DNA from: Myceligenerans indicum
GTDB lineage: Bacteria; Actinomycetota; Actinomycetes; Actinomycetales; Cellulomonadaceae
Length of the DNA stretch: 64,000 bases
Assembly: GCF_016742955.1 (NCBI RefSeq)
Contig: NZ_JABBYC010000002.1
Coordinates: forward strand, 1 to 64,000
Direction: 5' to 3'
In this document: in pieces, positions 8,079 to 18,482 of the stretch
Numbering within the stretch: position 1 is the first letter of the stretch
Layout of the letters: the number at the start of each line of letters is the position of its first letter
Translations under genes and position numbers: made by a program
Notes under the pieces: model-generated
Told to the model about the DNA's origin: nothing
Database searches by the model: none
What the model saw: the letters and a program-made list of their open reading frames with translations, nothing else

Positions 8079-9079
8079 CGGATGAGCCCGACGTCCTGGA
8101 GCACCGCCTGGATCTCGGTGATGTTCCCGGTGAGGTAGTCGTCGAAGTCGTCGCCGGCGAGGAAGGCGTCGTCCCAGCCGTACTCCGCCAGCGTGTCCGC
8201 CCAGGAGTCCGAGGCCGCCAGCGCGGTGACGGCCTCGGTCAGCGCCTCCCGGTCGGCGTCGTCGACGGAGCCCGGGGCGACGACGCCACGCCAGTTGGTG
8301 AGCACGACGTCATACCCGGACTCCGTGATGGTCGGCGTGTCGGGCAGCGCGGCCACCCGGTCCTCGCCGGACACGGCGAGCGCCTTCAGCTCACCCGCCT
8401 GGACCTGGTCCGCGTATTCGGCCACTCCCGAGATGCCGGCGTCGACCTTGTTGCCCAGCAGCGCCGCGAGGGACTCCCCGCCACCGGAGTAGGCGACGTA
8501 GTTCAGGCCGGCGGCGACCTCGTCCTCGGCCATGCCGGCCGCCTGGAGCAGCATGCCGGCCACGATGTGGTCGGCGCCCCCGGCCGAGCCGCCCGTGACG
8601 GTCACGTCCTTGCCGTTCTCCTCGATGTCGCGCACCAGGTCGTCGAGGGTCTCGTACGGGGACTCCTTCGGGACGACGATCACCTCCTGCTCCTCGGTGA
8701 GGCGGGCGATCGGCGTGGTGTCCTCGATCCGCGCCTGGGACTCGTTGGTCTCGACGGCGCCGACCATGACCAGGCCCATGACCAGGAGGGTGTGCGGGTC
8801 GGTGGCGTTGGCGAGGTTGGCCAGGCCCACGGTGCCGCCGGCGCCGTCGACGTTCGTGACGGTGGCGCGCCCGACCAGGCCCTCGGCCTGCAGGTCGGCC
8901 TGCAGGGCACGGCCGGTCTGGTCCCAGCCGCCGCCGGGTGCCGCGGGGACCACGATGCTGAGCTCGTCGATGGCGGCGTCGTCCCCGCCGCCGTCGGTCG
9001 GCGCCAGGCTGCCGCAGCCCGCGAGGGCCAGTACCAGGCCGATTCCCGCCGGGACGGCCGCGGTTCGGTTGATGCGCAT
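8075..9079 (-). CDS. tctC: Tripartite tricarboxylate transporter, substrate-binding lipoprotein TctC
   Basis: The 334-residue extracytoplasmic binding protein has a lipoprotein signal (basic start, hydrophobic stretch, lipobox LAGC). It has the Bug/TctC hallmarks VPAAPGGGWDQTGRALQ and GGSAGGADHI. The ATG at 9079 follows AGGAGG; a longer upstream frame to 9358 lacks support. It is the first gene of tctCBA. Divergent next to it is a CitA/CitB-like two-component system, which probably senses the same carboxylate and activates this operon. The ligand (citrate, tartrate or other) cannot be assigned. Confidence 0.93.
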   Translation of the reverse strand: MRINRTAAVPAGIGLVLALAGCGSLAPTDGGGDDAAIDELSIVVPAAPGGGWDQTGRALQADLQAEGLVGRATVTNVDGAGGTVGLANLANATDPHTLLVMGLVMVGAVETNESQARIEDTTPIARLTEEQEVIVVPKESPYETLDDLVRDIEENGKDVTVTGGSAGGADHIVAGMLLQAAGMAEDEVAAGLNYVAYSGGGESLAALLGNKVDAGISGVAEYADQVQAGELKALAVSGEDRVAALPDTPTITESGYDVVLTNWRGVVAPGSVDDADREALTEAVTALAASDSWADTLAEYGWDDAFLAGDDFDDYLTGNITEIQAVLQDVGLIR

Positions 9080-9263
9080 GTCTCCTCCTTGAGATCTCTC
9101 GCGTGCACCGCCACCGGCCTCGTCGCCGGTGCTCGGTCCACTGCGGCGTGAGCGTAGGAAGGGACGCGCGGCGACGTCGGGTTCTGGTCGCATCGAAGGT
9201 TGTGGTCGTTTCGGTCGCGGACCGGTTACCGCACCGGCCCGGGACCGGTGCACACTGGCACGC

Positions 9264-10589
9264 GTGAGAAGGGCGATGACGCTCCGGGCGCAGCTGCTGG
9301 TGCTGCAGGTCGTCATCGTGCTCACGCTCGTGTGCACCACCGGCGTCGTCGCCTCCATGCTGCAGGAACGCCAGCTGCGGGGTGCCTACCTCGACCGGAT
9401 GACCGGGGTGGCCCAGTCGGTCGCGCGCCTGCCCGCCATCCGTGACGCGTTCGACGGCCCGGACCCGGCGGCCACGATCCAGCCCATCGCCGAGGTCATC
9501 CGCTCCGCGTCCGACGTCACGTACGTCGTGGTCACCGACGAGCACGGCATCCGCTACTCCCACCCCGACCCGGACAAGATCGGGCGGCGCGTGTCGACCG
9601 ACCCGTCGGTGCCGCTGTCCGGGCACGTCTGGACGGGCACCCAGACCGGCACCCTCGGCAGGTCGTGGCGGGTCAAGGTGCCCATCTACGGCGACACGGC
9701 CGGCGACGCCGGGCCGGGCCCGGTGATCGGGACCGCCAGCGTGGGGATCCTCGAGTCGGAGCTGCGCGCCGATCTGCGGGAGGACCGCTTCTGGCTCCTG
9801 GTCACGCTCGGCGCCGCCACGGTGGTCGGTGTGCTGTGCGCGGCGTGGGTGACCCGCCTGGTCCGGCGCCGCATCTACCTGCTCGAACCGGAGGACATCG
9901 CGACCCTGCTGGAGACCCGCGGGCTCACCGAGGCCCTGCGTTCCCAGTCGCACGAGTTCGCCAACACCCTGCACGTCATCTCGGGGCTGCTGGAGCTGGG
10001 CCGCACCGAGGACGCGATCGCCTTCATCGAGCGGTCGGGCCACGGTGGGCTGCTCACCGCGGCGACCGTCGCCCCAGGGGTCCGCTCCCCCGAGCTGGCG
10101 GCGCTGTTGCTGGTCAAGACGATCACGGCGCGCGAGCACGGCGTGACACTCGATGTCGAGGAGCGGTCCGCGCTCGGCGCGCCCGCCGACCCGGAGGACT
10201 CCTCGCTGCACACCGACGCCCTGGTGGTGCTCGGGAACCTGATCGACAACGCGGTCGACGCGACCGGCCCCGAGGGCCGGGTCCAGGTCCTGGTCGACGC
10301 GGACGGCTCCCGCCTGCTCCTGCGGGTGGACGACGACGGCCCCGGCATACCGGCGCCGCTGCACCAGCAGGTGTTCAAGGCGGGCTTCTCCACCAAGGCG
10401 CCCGACACCCGGGAGCACAGCCGCGGCATCGGCCTGGCCCTGGTGGGCCGTGTCGTGGACCGTCGCGGAGGCGAGGTGGCCATCTCCACGAGCAGCCTCG
10501 GCGGGGCACGGGTGACGGCCGAGCTGCCGGTACCGGCCCCGGTCACGGGCTCCCCGGAGCCCGCCGCCTCCCGGGAGGCCACCCGGTGA
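9264..10589 (+). CDS. CitA/DcuS-type sensor histidine kinase lacking the PAS domain
   Basis: A membrane kinase: first membrane segment at about residues 9-30, an extracellular Cache/PASC-like domain (about 31-165, VTYVVVTDEHGIRYSHPDPD), a second membrane segment near 175-195, then the phosphoacceptor helix ALRSQSHEFANTLHVISGLL (His 230 counted from the GTG at 9264) and an HATPase domain (NLIDNAVDAT; DDDGPGIP; GIGLALVGR). In CitA and DcuS a cytoplasmic PAS domain of about 100 residues sits between the LxPEDIATLLETR linker and the DHp helix. Here the linker joins the helix directly. The GTG at 9264 may be leaderless; an ATG at 9276 is the alternative. It is divergent from tctCBA and overlaps the response regulator gene. 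Confidence 0.9.
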   Translation: MRRAMTLRAQLLVLQVVIVLTLVCTTGVVASMLQERQLRGAYLDRMTGVAQSVARLPAIRDAFDGPDPAATIQPIAEVIRSASDVTYVVVTDEHGIRYSHPDPDKIGRRVSTDPSVPLSGHVWTGTQTGTLGRSWRVKVPIYGDTAGDAGPGPVIGTASVGILESELRADLREDRFWLLVTLGAATVVGVLCAAWVTRLVRRRIYLLEPEDIATLLETRGLTEALRSQSHEFANTLHVISGLLELGRTEDAIAFIERSGHGGLLTAATVAPGVRSPELAALLLVKTITAREHGVTLDVEERSALGAPADPEDSSLHTDALVVLGNLIDNAVDATGPEGRVQVLVDADGSRLLLRVDDDGPGIPAPLHQQVFKAGFSTKAPDTREHSRGIGLALVGRVVDRRGGEVAISTSSLGGARVTAELPVPAPVTGSPEPAASREATR

Positions 10590-11278
10590 CCGCCCCCGCG
10601 CGTACCCTCCTGGTCGAGGACGACCCCACGGTCGCCGTCGTGCACCGCGGCTTCGTGGAGAGCCACCCCCGTTTCGTCGTCGTCGGCGAGGCGCGCAGCG
10701 GCGCCCACGCGCTGCGGCTCGCGGCCGCCCTGCGACCGGACCTCGTGCTGCTGGACCTGCACCTGCCGGACATCGGCGGCCTCGACGTGCTGCGCAGGAT
10801 GCGCCTCCTGCCGGGCGAGCCGATCGACGTCGTCGCCACCACCGCCGTGCGCGAGCTGGACAGCGTGCGCCAGGCCATGGCCGGCGGCGTGGTCGCCTAC
10901 CTGGTCAAGCCCTTCACGTCCGCGGCGTTGCGCGACCGGCTGGACGAGGTGTGGCAGCGCCGTGAGGACCTGCGCCGCGCACGGGACATGCTCGACCAGG
11001 ACGAGGTGGACACCCTCCTGGCCGGGCCCCGGCCCGGCACCACCGCGCCGCCCAAGGGTCTGTCCGGGCGCAGCCGCACGCTGGTTCAGGAGGCGCTCGC
11101 GCGCCTGTGCGGGCCCGCGGACGCGGACGCCTCCGCGGCGGAGGTCGCCGACGCCGTGGGGATGTCGCGGGTCAGCGCCCGCCGGTACCTGGAGCACCTC
11201 GTCGGCGAGGGACGCGCCCAGGTCGCGCCCCGGTACGGCGCGACGGGACGGCCGGAGAACCGCTACCGGCCGGTGTGA
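10586..11278 (+). CDS. CitB/DcuR-type response regulator
   Basis: The 230-residue protein has a receiver domain (acidic pair EDD near residue 11, phospho-acceptor D57 in [11 protein letters not shown], Lys in YLVKPF) followed by a C-terminal DNA-binding domain ([22 protein letters not shown]) of the CitB type. The GTG start overlaps the kinase stop (GTGA), so the pair is translationally coupled. It probably activates the divergent tctCBA operon. Confidence 0.92.
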   Translation: MTAPARTLLVEDDPTVAVVHRGFVESHPRFVVVGEARSGAHALRLAAALRPDLVLLDLHLPDIGGLDVLRRMRLLPGEPIDVVATTAVRELDSVRQAMAGGVVAYLVKPFTSAALRDRLDEVWQRREDLRRARDMLDQDEVDTLLAGPRPGTTAPPKGLSGRSRTLVQEALARLCGPADADASAAEVADAVGMSRVSARRYLEHLVGEGRAQVAPRYGATGRPENRYRPV

Positions 11279-11292
11279 GAGACCATGGATCG

Positions 11293-12975
11293 ATGATGCT
11301 CGCCGAGGCCGTCGCCACGTCGGACGCCGTCGCCGCCACACGATCCCGCCTCGCCAAGCGCGCGGCCATCGCCGGCTGCCTGCGGCGCGGTGCCGCGGCG
11401 GCGGGCGCGGGCGCCGCCGCGGCGGACGCCACGAGGGCCGACGAACTGGAGATCGCCGCCGCCTACCTGTCCGGCGAGCTGCGCCAGCGTCGCACCGGCC
11501 TGGGCTGGGCCGCGCTGCGAGCACTCCCGCCGCCCGCCACGTCCTCGACCCTCACCCTGCACGACGTCGACGCGGCACTCGCCGCCCTGTCCGCACTCTC
11601 GGGACCGGGTTCGGACACGGACCGCGCCTCGGCGACAGCAGCTCTGTTCGCCGCCGCCACCGCCGAGGAGCAGGCGTTCCTGCGCGCCCTGGTCACCGGT
11701 GAGCTGCGCCAGGGCGCGCTCGACTCGGTGGTCGTCGACGCCGTCGCGGAGGCGGCCGGCGTCCCCGCCGACGCCGTGCGTCGTGCCGTCATGCTGCGGG
11801 GCGCCACCGGGCCCGTCGCCCGCGCCGTCCTGCTCTCCCCCGACCCGCTCGCCGCGCTGGCCGCCTTCCGTCTGGAGGTCGGCCGCCCGGTGCGGCCGAT
11901 GCTCGCCCAGTCGGCGCCGGACGTCGCCGCCGCCCTCGCCAAGCTGCCGCCCGGAGGTGCCTGCATCGACGTGAAGCTGGACGGCATTCGCATCCAGGTC
12001 CACCGGTCCGGCGACCGGGTGCGTGTCTTCACCCGCTCCCTGGACGACATCACCCGCCGCGTCCCGGAGATCGTGGCGGCCGTGCGTGACCTCCCGGAGC
12101 CGTTGCTGGTGCTGGACGGCGAGGCGATCGCGCTGGGCCCCGACGGTACGCCCCGTCCCTTCCAGGAGACCGCGGCGCGCTCCGCGACCCACGAGACGGA
12201 CGGAACCGACGCCGCGGCCGGCGGCGGGCCGGGTACCGGGCCCACGCTCGGGGCCGTCCCCCTCACCCCGTTCTTCTTCGACGTGCTGCACGCCGGCGGC
12301 CGCGACCTGATCGACGCCCCGCTCGAGGAGCGGCTCGTCGTGCTCGACCACGTCGCCGGCCCGCACGCGGTGAACCGCCTGGTGAGGGCGGAGGGCGCCG
12401 AAGGAGCCGACGACGTCGCCGCGCCCTTCACGGCATTCTTCGACCGGGTGGTCGGCGAGGGCCAGGAGGGCGTGGTCGTGAAGGCGCTCGGCTCGCCGTA
12501 CGCCGCGGGCAGGCGGGGCGCCGGCTGGGTCAAGGTGAAGCCGGTCAGGACGCTCGACCTGGTGGTCCTCGCCGTCGAGTGGGGTTCCGGGCGGCGGCGC
12601 GGCAAGCTGTCCAACATCCACCTGGGTGCCCGCGACCCCCGGCCGGATGGCGGCGACGGCTTCGTCATGCTCGGCAAGACCTTCAAGGGGATGACCGACC
12701 GGATGCTCGAATGGCAGACCGACCGGTTCCTCGCGCTCGAGACCGGACGCGAGGGCCACGTGGTGCGCGTGCGCCCGGAACAGGTCGTGGAGATCGCGTT
12801 CGACGGCCTGCAACGCTCCACCCGCTACCCCGGCGGTCTCGCGCTGCGGTTCGCCCGGGTGCTGCGGTACCGCGACGACAAGTCCGCCACCGAGGCGGAC
12901 ACGATCGACACGGTGCGGGCGCTCGCGGGCCGGCCGGGCTCGCCGGCCGTACCGCGCAGGACGCACACGACGTGA
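11293..12975 (+). CDS. ATP-dependent DNA ligase (LigB-like)
   Basis: The 560-residue protein has an N-terminal helical DNA-binding domain (about 1-190), the adenylation domain with nucleophile K228 in [12 protein letters not shown], and a C-terminal OB-fold ([17 protein letters not shown]). Domain order and length match actinobacterial LigB rather than LigD, since there are no polymerase or 3'-phosphoesterase domains. It seals nicks as an accessory to the NAD-dependent LigA and may act in repair. The first ATG of ATGATG at 11293 is taken as start; the ribosome site is weak. It begins 14 bases after the response regulator gene but is functionally unrelated. Confidence 0.92.
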   Translation: MMLAEAVATSDAVAATRSRLAKRAAIAGCLRRGAAAAGAGAAAADATRADELEIAAAYLSGELRQRRTGLGWAALRALPPPATSSTLTLHDVDAALAALSALSGPGSDTDRASATAALFAAATAEEQAFLRALVTGELRQGALDSVVVDAVAEAAGVPADAVRRAVMLRGATGPVARAVLLSPDPLAALAAFRLEVGRPVRPMLAQSAPDVAAALAKLPPGGACIDVKLDGIRIQVHRSGDRVRVFTRSLDDITRRVPEIVAAVRDLPEPLLVLDGEAIALGPDGTPRPFQETAARSATHETDGTDAAAGGGPGTGPTLGAVPLTPFFFDVLHAGGRDLIDAPLEERLVVLDHVAGPHAVNRLVRAEGAEGADDVAAPFTAFFDRVVGEGQEGVVVKALGSPYAAGRRGAGWVKVKPVRTLDLVVLAVEWGSGRRRGKLSNIHLGARDPRPDGGDGFVMLGKTFKGMTDRMLEWQTDRFLALETGREGHVVRVRPEQVVEIAFDGLQRSTRYPGGLALRFARVLRYRDDKSATEADTIDTVRALAGRPGSPAVPRRTHTT

Positions 12976-13121
12976 ACGGCCGTTCCGTAACGCTATCTCT
13001 CGCGGGATCGGGCGGCGAATCATAATCTCGGATCAGTGCTGTCACTGCCGGAATGCGGCGGCAAATCGTCTGCGGAATCGCATTCCCGACGGTGATCGCT
13101 CGAATTCGAGGGAGCCTGCCC

Positions 13122-15818
13122 GTGCATTCTTTCCTGGATTCCGCATCGCACCGTCCCGGGACCGTCCCGTTGCCGGCGGCCACGCCCGCCGCGCGCCGGG
13201 AGACCGCCACGCCCGGTGATCCGCCTTCCACGTCGCCCGTGCCGCGCGTACCGCGCGTGCACGTGCCACGTGTCCGGTTCTGGCAGCGTCTCGACGACGC
13301 GACGGACTGCGCCGTGACGCTCGTGGTGGCGCCGGTGGGGTCGGGCAAGACGATGGGGGTCGCCGGCTGGCTCCGGTACGGGACCCGGCCCCGGGCGGAG
13401 GAAGCCGTCTGGATCCCGGCGGGCCCGGACTGGTCCCCCGACAGGCTCGCCCGCGTCGTGGACGCCTCGCCCCGGCCCGGCGGCGGCACCGGGCCCCGCC
13501 TGATCGTGGTCGACGACGCGCACACGCTCCCCGCCACCACCCTGCGCTGGATCGACGGGCGGCTCGGCTCGGACCCCGAGTCGCTGCGCATGCTGCTGCT
13601 GAGCCGCCAGGAACTGGCACTGACCCGGCCCGTCCCCGAGCTCCTGGGCAACCTCACCTACCTGCGCGGGGATCTGCTCCGGCTGAGCGGGTCCGAGAGC
13701 GACGAGCTCGTCACCGCCCACGCCCGCAGCGCCGACCGCCAGGTGCTCGACGCCGTGGCCAGGAGGGCGGACGGCTGGTGCGCCGCCACCGTGCTCGCCG
13801 CACGCGCGCTCGGTGCCGCCCGGGACCGCGAGTCCGCCGCCCGGCGCATGGCCGCCGGCACGGAGCCGATCGCGACCCACGTCGCCGACGAGGTGTTCGC
13901 CACGCTCACCCCCCGCCAGAGGCACCTGCTGCTGTGCGTCGCGGGCGAGCCCGTCGTCACCGGGCACACCGCCGCCCACCTCTCGCACGACCGGCGTGCC
14001 GGGGAGATCCTCGCGGAGCTCGAGAGCACCGGCCTGCTCGCCGTCCGCGAGGACGACGGCTTCCGGGTGCACCCGTACCTGGTCGAGCTGGTCCGCCGGC
14101 GCCTCGCGGCGAACGGTGCCGATGCCGCGCGGGCGCGGGCGGCGGTGACCCGCGCCGTCCGCCTCGACGTGGCGCGCGGACGCCTGGGCAGGGCGTTCTC
14201 GCGCCTCCTCCGCGTCGAGGCCCCGCGGGAGGCCGCGGACGTGCTCGCGCGCGACGGCGTGCGCATGGTGCTGGACGAGGCCGAGAACGAGGAGGTGACC
14301 GGGTTCGTCCGGTCACACCCCGAGATCGTCGACGCACGTCCCGACACATGGTTCCCCATCGCGCTCGGGCACTGGCTGCGGGACGACGTCGAGGGCGCAC
14401 GCCACTGGGGCGACCGGCTGCTCGCCGCACGGGGCAAGCGGGACCTCGACGCGCGCATCGCCTGCGTCCGCCTCTGGCGCGCCGCCCTGGGACGCGAACC
14501 CGTGTACGCCGCCACCGGCCACGCGAAGCGGGTCCTGGACGCATCCCTCTCCCGCCCAGCGGTGGGCGAGGACAACGCGGAGGCCCTCCCGGTGCTGGCC
14601 CACGAGCTGGGCACGGCGCAGAACTGGCTCGGCGAGCTCACCGAGGCCGAGACGAGCCTCACGATCGCCATCAGCCTCTCGCGCAGTCAAGGCCTCGTGT
14701 CCCTCGGGGCCGGCGCCCTGAGCCACCTCGCCCTCACCCAGTACATGCAGGGACGGGAGAGCACGTGCGTCGAGCTCGCCGGCCAGGTGCCGGCCGCGCC
14801 GGACGCCCCCGACGGGCCGCACGCGCGCATCGTGGCGGCCCGCGCCGGGCTCGCCCGGCTGCTCGCCCTCCCGGAGGACCCGCCGTCAGAGAACCCGCCG
14901 TCGGCCGGGCCGGTCCCGTCCCCCGCCGCCGCCGACGACGACGCACCGCCGCACAGCGCCGACCTGTGCACCCGCTTCTGGTCCCGGATCTCGGCCGCTC
15001 GGCGGGCCGTGCTCGCCGGCGCGGTCACCGAGGCCCGGCGTATCCTCGCGACGCCCGGCGAGAGCCCGGAACTGACCGCCGGCCAGATGCCGGACCATCT
15101 GCGCGTCGCGCTGCTGGTGGAGCAAGCCCTCGTGGCGTCCCTGGCCGACGACCGCGAGACGCTCCGGGACCAGCACGCCGCACTCGCCGCACTCGGTGCC
15201 GTGGGCGAGGCCGCGCTGGTCCAAGGCTTGCGCGCCGACCGCGACGGTGACCGCCGCCGGGCCGCGACCGCGTTCGAGGCCGCCGCCGCGGACGCCACCT
15301 ACTCCCAGCCCGCCACCCACGCCATCGCCCTGGCCTGCGAGGCCCAGCTCCTGGACGCCCTGGGCGAGCCCGGCCAGGCACAGGCACGGCTCTCCGAGGC
15401 GGCGTCGGTCACCGAGACCCGCCGCAACGCCACGCCGTTCCTCGGCTGGACACGCCAGGGCACCCCGATCGACCTGCTCCTCGGGCGGCTCGCCCAGGAC
15501 CGCGACAGCCCCTGGATCCGGGAGCTCGTGAGCGCGGCCGCCCGGCAGCCCGACATCGCACGGCGCTACTCGACCCTGACGGCCACGCCACGCGAGCGGC
15601 GACGCGCGGGCGCCGTGCCTCGCCCGCCGTCGCTCAGCCCGCGCGAGCGTGAGGTCCTCGACGAACTGGCGCGCGGCGCCACCTACGCGGACATCGCCGA
15701 TGCCCTGTTCGTCTCGGAGAACACCGTCAAGACCCACGTCTCCAGCCTCTACGGGAAGCTGGCGGCCTCGCGCCGCAGTGAGGCACTCGCCGTCGCGCGC
15801 AGCTTCCACCTGCTGTGA
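13122..15818 (+). CDS. Large LuxR-family regulator, MalT/STAND-like
   Basis: About 898 residues. There is a P-loop (PVGSGKT, G73-T77) near the N-terminus, a Walker-B-like LIVVDDAH near residue 130, a long helical TPR-like middle, and a C-terminal LuxR helix-turn-helix ([20 protein letters not shown], then [15 protein letters not shown]). This is the MalT layout, in which effector binding allows ATP-dependent oligomerisation and activation. The GTG at 13122 follows GAGGGAG at good spacing; an ATG at 13053 lies in the more AT-rich leader. No clear target gene is adjacent except the GAP-family membrane protein 28 bases downstream. Confidence 0.88.
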   Translation: MHSFLDSASHRPGTVPLPAATPAARRETATPGDPPSTSPVPRVPRVHVPRVRFWQRLDDATDCAVTLVVAPVGSGKTMGVAGWLRYGTRPRAEEAVWIPAGPDWSPDRLARVVDASPRPGGGTGPRLIVVDDAHTLPATTLRWIDGRLGSDPESLRMLLLSRQELALTRPVPELLGNLTYLRGDLLRLSGSESDELVTAHARSADRQVLDAVARRADGWCAATVLAARALGAARDRESAARRMAAGTEPIATHVADEVFATLTPRQRHLLLCVAGEPVVTGHTAAHLSHDRRAGEILAELESTGLLAVREDDGFRVHPYLVELVRRRLAANGADAARARAAVTRAVRLDVARGRLGRAFSRLLRVEAPREAADVLARDGVRMVLDEAENEEVTGFVRSHPEIVDARPDTWFPIALGHWLRDDVEGARHWGDRLLAARGKRDLDARIACVRLWRAALGREPVYAATGHAKRVLDASLSRPAVGEDNAEALPVLAHELGTAQNWLGELTEAETSLTIAISLSRSQGLVSLGAGALSHLALTQYMQGRESTCVELAGQVPAAPDAPDGPHARIVAARAGLARLLALPEDPPSENPPSAGPVPSPAAADDDAPPHSADLCTRFWSRISAARRAVLAGAVTEARRILATPGESPELTAGQMPDHLRVALLVEQALVASLADDRETLRDQHAALAALGAVGEAALVQGLRADRDGDRRRAATAFEAAAADATYSQPATHAIALACEAQLLDALGEPGQAQARLSEAASVTETRRNATPFLGWTRQGTPIDLLLGRLAQDRDSPWIRELVSAAARQPDIARRYSTLTATPRERRRAGAVPRPPSLSPREREVLDELARGATYADIADALFVSENTVKTHVSSLYGKLAASRRSEALAVARSFHLL

Positions 15819-15846
15819 CGGTATCCACGACCGGACGGAGAACACC

Positions 15847-16515
15847 ATGGGCGCCGCAACGGGGCAGTCACTCCCGATCGCGGTGGGCGTGCTGGTGAGC
15901 CCGCTCCCGATCGTCGCGGTCGTGCTCATGCTCACCAGCGGCCGCGCACGCGCCAACGCCACCGCCTTCCTCCTCGGCTGGTTCCTCGCGGTGGGCGTGG
16001 TCGCGCTCGGCGTCGCCCTGCTGGCCGGTACGGCGGCGGGCGGAAGCTCCGGCCCGCCCGCGTGGCTCGGCTGGGCCAAGCTCGCCCTGGGTGTGCTCCT
16101 GCTGGTCGCCGCCGCGCGTCAGTGGCGCGCCCGGCCTGCGGAGGGGGCGGAGCCTGCGATGCCACGGTGGATGACCACGATCGACAGCTTCACCCCGGTC
16201 CGGGCACTGGGCCTGGCCGTCCTGCTCTCCGTCGTGAACCCGAAGAACCTCCTGCTGGTCGTCTCCGGGGCGGCCGCGATCGCCGGCGCCACGGACGACC
16301 CCGCGGCCAAGGCGGGGGCCGCGGTCGTCTTCGCCGTGGTCGCGAGCCTGGGCGTGGCCGCCCCGGTGGCCGTCTACGTCCTCACCGGTGACCGGGCGAC
16401 AGCGTTGCTCGACGGCCTCAAGAGCTGGCTGACCCACAACAACACCGCCGTCATGGCCGTGCTGCTCCTGGTGCTCGGCGCGAAGATGATCGGCGACGGG
16501 ATCTCCGCGCTCTGA
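15847..16515 (+). CDS. GAP (Sap-like) family membrane protein
   Basis: The 222-residue protein has about six hydrophobic segments and family features LPIAVGVLVSPLPIVAVVLM at the start and LSVVNPKNLLLVVSGA in the middle, like mycobacterial GAP/Sap proteins linked to export of surface glycolipids and like the LysE superfamily. The substrate is unknown. The ATG at 15847 follows ACGGAG. It sits 28 bases after the LuxR gene in the same direction, so it may be co-transcribed. Confidence 0.8.
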   Translation: MGAATGQSLPIAVGVLVSPLPIVAVVLMLTSGRARANATAFLLGWFLAVGVVALGVALLAGTAAGGSSGPPAWLGWAKLALGVLLLVAAARQWRARPAEGAEPAMPRWMTTIDSFTPVRALGLAVLLSVVNPKNLLLVVSGAAAIAGATDDPAAKAGAAVVFAVVASLGVAAPVAVYVLTGDRATALLDGLKSWLTHNNTAVMAVLLLVLGAKMIGDGISAL

Positions 16516-16546
16516 CGGGCGCCCGTCGGCCCGGTTCCTGCCTGCG

Positions 16547-17185
16547 TCAGACGATCTTCGGGAAGCTGATGAGGAAGCCGACGCCGATCAGGAACAGGCC
16601 GGACGCGCCGATGAGCACGGCCCACGAACGGCGCGGGGAACTGAACCGGGTGACGATCGCGCCGAAGAACAGGACCAGCGCGAAGAGCACCGTCAACAGG
16701 GTGTAGTTGTCACCGCGCTGGTTGTTGACGAGTGCCTGGGCGAAGTAGTCGTCGGCGCGGGCGTCGGCCGCCTCCGCCTCGACACGGCCCGGCGGCTGGT
16801 AGCTGTCCAGCGCGAACGGGCTGTCCGCCGCGTCCGGGTTCTGCAGCGGCCGCGATGCGATCCACTCCTCGAACGCCGGCGTGAAGTGGTCGGTGAAGCG
16901 CTCCTGGGCGAAGGCCTCCAGCTCCGCATCGCCGCCCGCCCGCGCCTGCAGCCAGAGGCCGAAGACCTGCAGGTCCACCGCCCGGATGGCGTCGGCGGAG
17001 GCGGCGTAGCGCGACGCCTCGATCCGCTGGGTCGAGGCGCGGGAGAAGGCGATCGACATCTCACCGCCCCACTTGCTCGACTCGAAGCCGCTCCACGCCG
17101 TCAGGACCGCGGTGACGGCCAGCAGGATCACCGCGATGGTCTCCAGGGGCCACCCCCGGCGCGCACCCTCCTTGGAGTCCTCCAT
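16547..17185 (-). CDS. Membrane protein of unknown function, end of the sulfatase operon
   Basis: The 212-residue protein has one membrane segment at residues 13-33, a soluble central region (about 35-150) rich in Ala and acidic residues, and two C-terminal segments (LLTVLFALVLFFGAIVTRF; WAVLIGASGLFLIGVGFLI). No catalytic motif is seen. It follows the SHOCT gene by 4 bases, so it belongs to the same transcript. It ends convergently 31 bases from the GAP-family gene. Confidence 0.7.
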   Translation of the reverse strand: MEDSKEGARRGWPLETIAVILLAVTAVLTAWSGFESSKWGGEMSIAFSRASTQRIEASRYAASADAIRAVDLQVFGLWLQARAGGDAELEAFAQERFTDHFTPAFEEWIASRPLQNPDAADSPFALDSYQPPGRVEAEAADARADDYFAQALVNNQRGDNYTLLTVLFALVLFFGAIVTRFSSPRRSWAVLIGASGLFLIGVGFLISFPKIV

Positions 17186-17189
17186 GCGC

Positions 17190-17528
17190 TCAGCCGAGCA
17201 GTCTCGCCTTGGCGGCGGTGAACTCGGCGTCGTCCAGCACGCCCTGGGAGTGCAGCTCGCCGAGCTTGGCGAGCTGGGCCAGGAGCGCGTCGTTCACCGA
17301 GTCCGCCGCCGAGCCCGCCGCCGAGCCCGCCGCCGGGCCCGGAGCCGGAACTGCGGCCGGAGCCTGCTGCTGGGCCTCGGGCTGCTGGGCCTCGTACCGC
17401 TCCTCGGCACGGCGCGACTGGCGCCGGCGAACCGCACCTGCGGTCGCCTGCGCGGTGCCGGCGATCACTGCGGTGCGTGCGGCGGTGCCGATGAGGCCGG
17501 GCCTGCCGAAACGTCGCAAGGGGGGCAT
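17190..17528 (-). CDS. SHOCT-domain protein
   Basis: The 112-residue protein has a hydrophobic, Arg-containing N-terminus (residues 5-32), a Gln/Ala/Pro-rich linker and a C-terminal SHOCT motif (LAKLGELHSQGVLDDAEFTA). SHOCT is a short helical oligomerisation module, usually on membrane-associated or stress proteins. Three repeats of AAGSA-type residues give low-complexity DNA around 17310-17350. It lies between a DUF6325-type gene and a membrane protein gene in one transcript. Confidence 0.75.
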   Translation of the reverse strand: MPPLRRFGRPGLIGTAARTAVIAGTAQATAGAVRRRQSRRAEERYEAQQPEAQQQAPAAVPAPGPAAGSAAGSAADSVNDALLAQLAKLGELHSQGVLDDAEFTAAKARLLG

Positions 17529-17556
17529 GTCGCTCCTCCGTTCTGTGGTGGGTGGT

Positions 17557-17997
17557 TCAGCGCTGGGCGCCGGACGCGACCTCGGCCTGGGCCGCGATCT
17601 CGTTGACGGTCGCGGCAGGAACCCGCTCGTACAGGATCACGTCGGCGTCGGCGGCGTCCGCGGCCGCGACGAGCCGGCGCGACCAGGTGTGCTCGATCGC
17701 CAGGACGAGCACGGAGGTTCCCGGGGCGACCGCCGCGGCGATCTCCTGAAGATCCTCGCCGCCGGTCAGGCCCGGCGCCGCCAGCTCGGCGGCGACGAGA
17801 CCGGCCGCGTCGGCGAGGTCCTCGGCCTCCAGGATGACGAGCTCGCCGTCGTCCCCCCGGCGGACGACGGCGAGGTCCAGCAGGGTGACGGCACCGGTCC
17901 CCGCGACGTCGAGCACCGCCCGGGTGACCGGCGGCGGAATCCGGGGATCGTCGAAGGCCAGTGCCACCAGCTCGACGGGACCGAACGATGTTTCCAT
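17557..17997 (-). CDS. DUF6325/DUF1269-like stress-associated protein
   Basis: The 146-residue soluble protein begins FGPVELVALAFDD and contains GTSVLVLAIEHTWSRRLVAA, the pattern of the small DUF6325 family (related to DUF1269), often encoded with SHOCT and universal-stress genes. The family number is from memory and its biochemical role is unknown. The ATG at 17997 follows GGAGGG. Confidence 0.72.
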   Translation of the reverse strand: METSFGPVELVALAFDDPRIPPPVTRAVLDVAGTGAVTLLDLAVVRRGDDGELVILEAEDLADAAGLVAAELAAPGLTGGEDLQEIAAAVAPGTSVLVLAIEHTWSRRLVAAADAADADVILYERVPAATVNEIAAQAEVASGAQR

Positions 17998-18008
17998 GGC
18001 TTCCCTCC

Positions 18009-18482
18009 TCACAGGTTGCGGGCGGCACGGCCGGCCGCCGTCCGCGCGACGCCCGAGACCAGGCCCAGGATCGCGAACCCGATGACCACGTTGATGAGCG
18101 CGCTGGCCAGCTTGCTCGCGATCTCGGCGTCGGTGACGAACGGTGCGACACCGCCCACCACCGTGGCCAGCCCGATGATCCAGCCGAAGAACGACAGGGC
18201 GCGCGGCGTGCTGAGCAGCAGCAGGTGAACCAGGGCCACGGAGCACAACGCCACGACGGCGGCGCCCACCATGAGCCATGTCGTCGAGGCGTCCCCCCAG
18301 ACGCCGTCGCCCTCGGGTGCCAGGATGGGAATACCGAACACGCCGCGGAAGACGACCACGCCCACGAGGGCGATGAGTGCCACGACCACCGCCGTTGCGA
18401 TTCCGCCGGACCACAGGGTCCGCGCGTCCACGCGGCTCGTGCCCGGTGGGGGTCCTTGCGGTTGCTGTCCTTGAGCCGCCAT
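18009..18482 (-). CDS. DUF6069-like four-helix membrane protein
   Basis: The 157-residue protein has four predicted membrane segments (GGIATAVVVALIALVGVVVF first) and a short conserved loop before the second. It resembles the DUF6069 family, an assignment from recall. The start ATG overlaps the HAD gene stop (ATGA), so it is coupled to the arylsulfatase-FGE-HAD set. Function unknown. Confidence 0.68.
   Translation of the reverse strand: MAAQGQQPQGPPPGTSRVDARTLWSGGIATAVVVALIALVGVVVFRGVFGIPILAPEGDGVWGDASTTWLMVGAAVVALCSVALVHLLLLSTPRALSFFGWIIGLATVVGGVAPFVTDAEIASKLASALINVVIGFAILGLVSGVARTAAGRAARNL

Noticed and set aside
8075..9358. Longer N-terminus for TctC
   Set aside because: The added 93 residues hide the lipoprotein signal; AGGAGG precedes the ATG at 9079.
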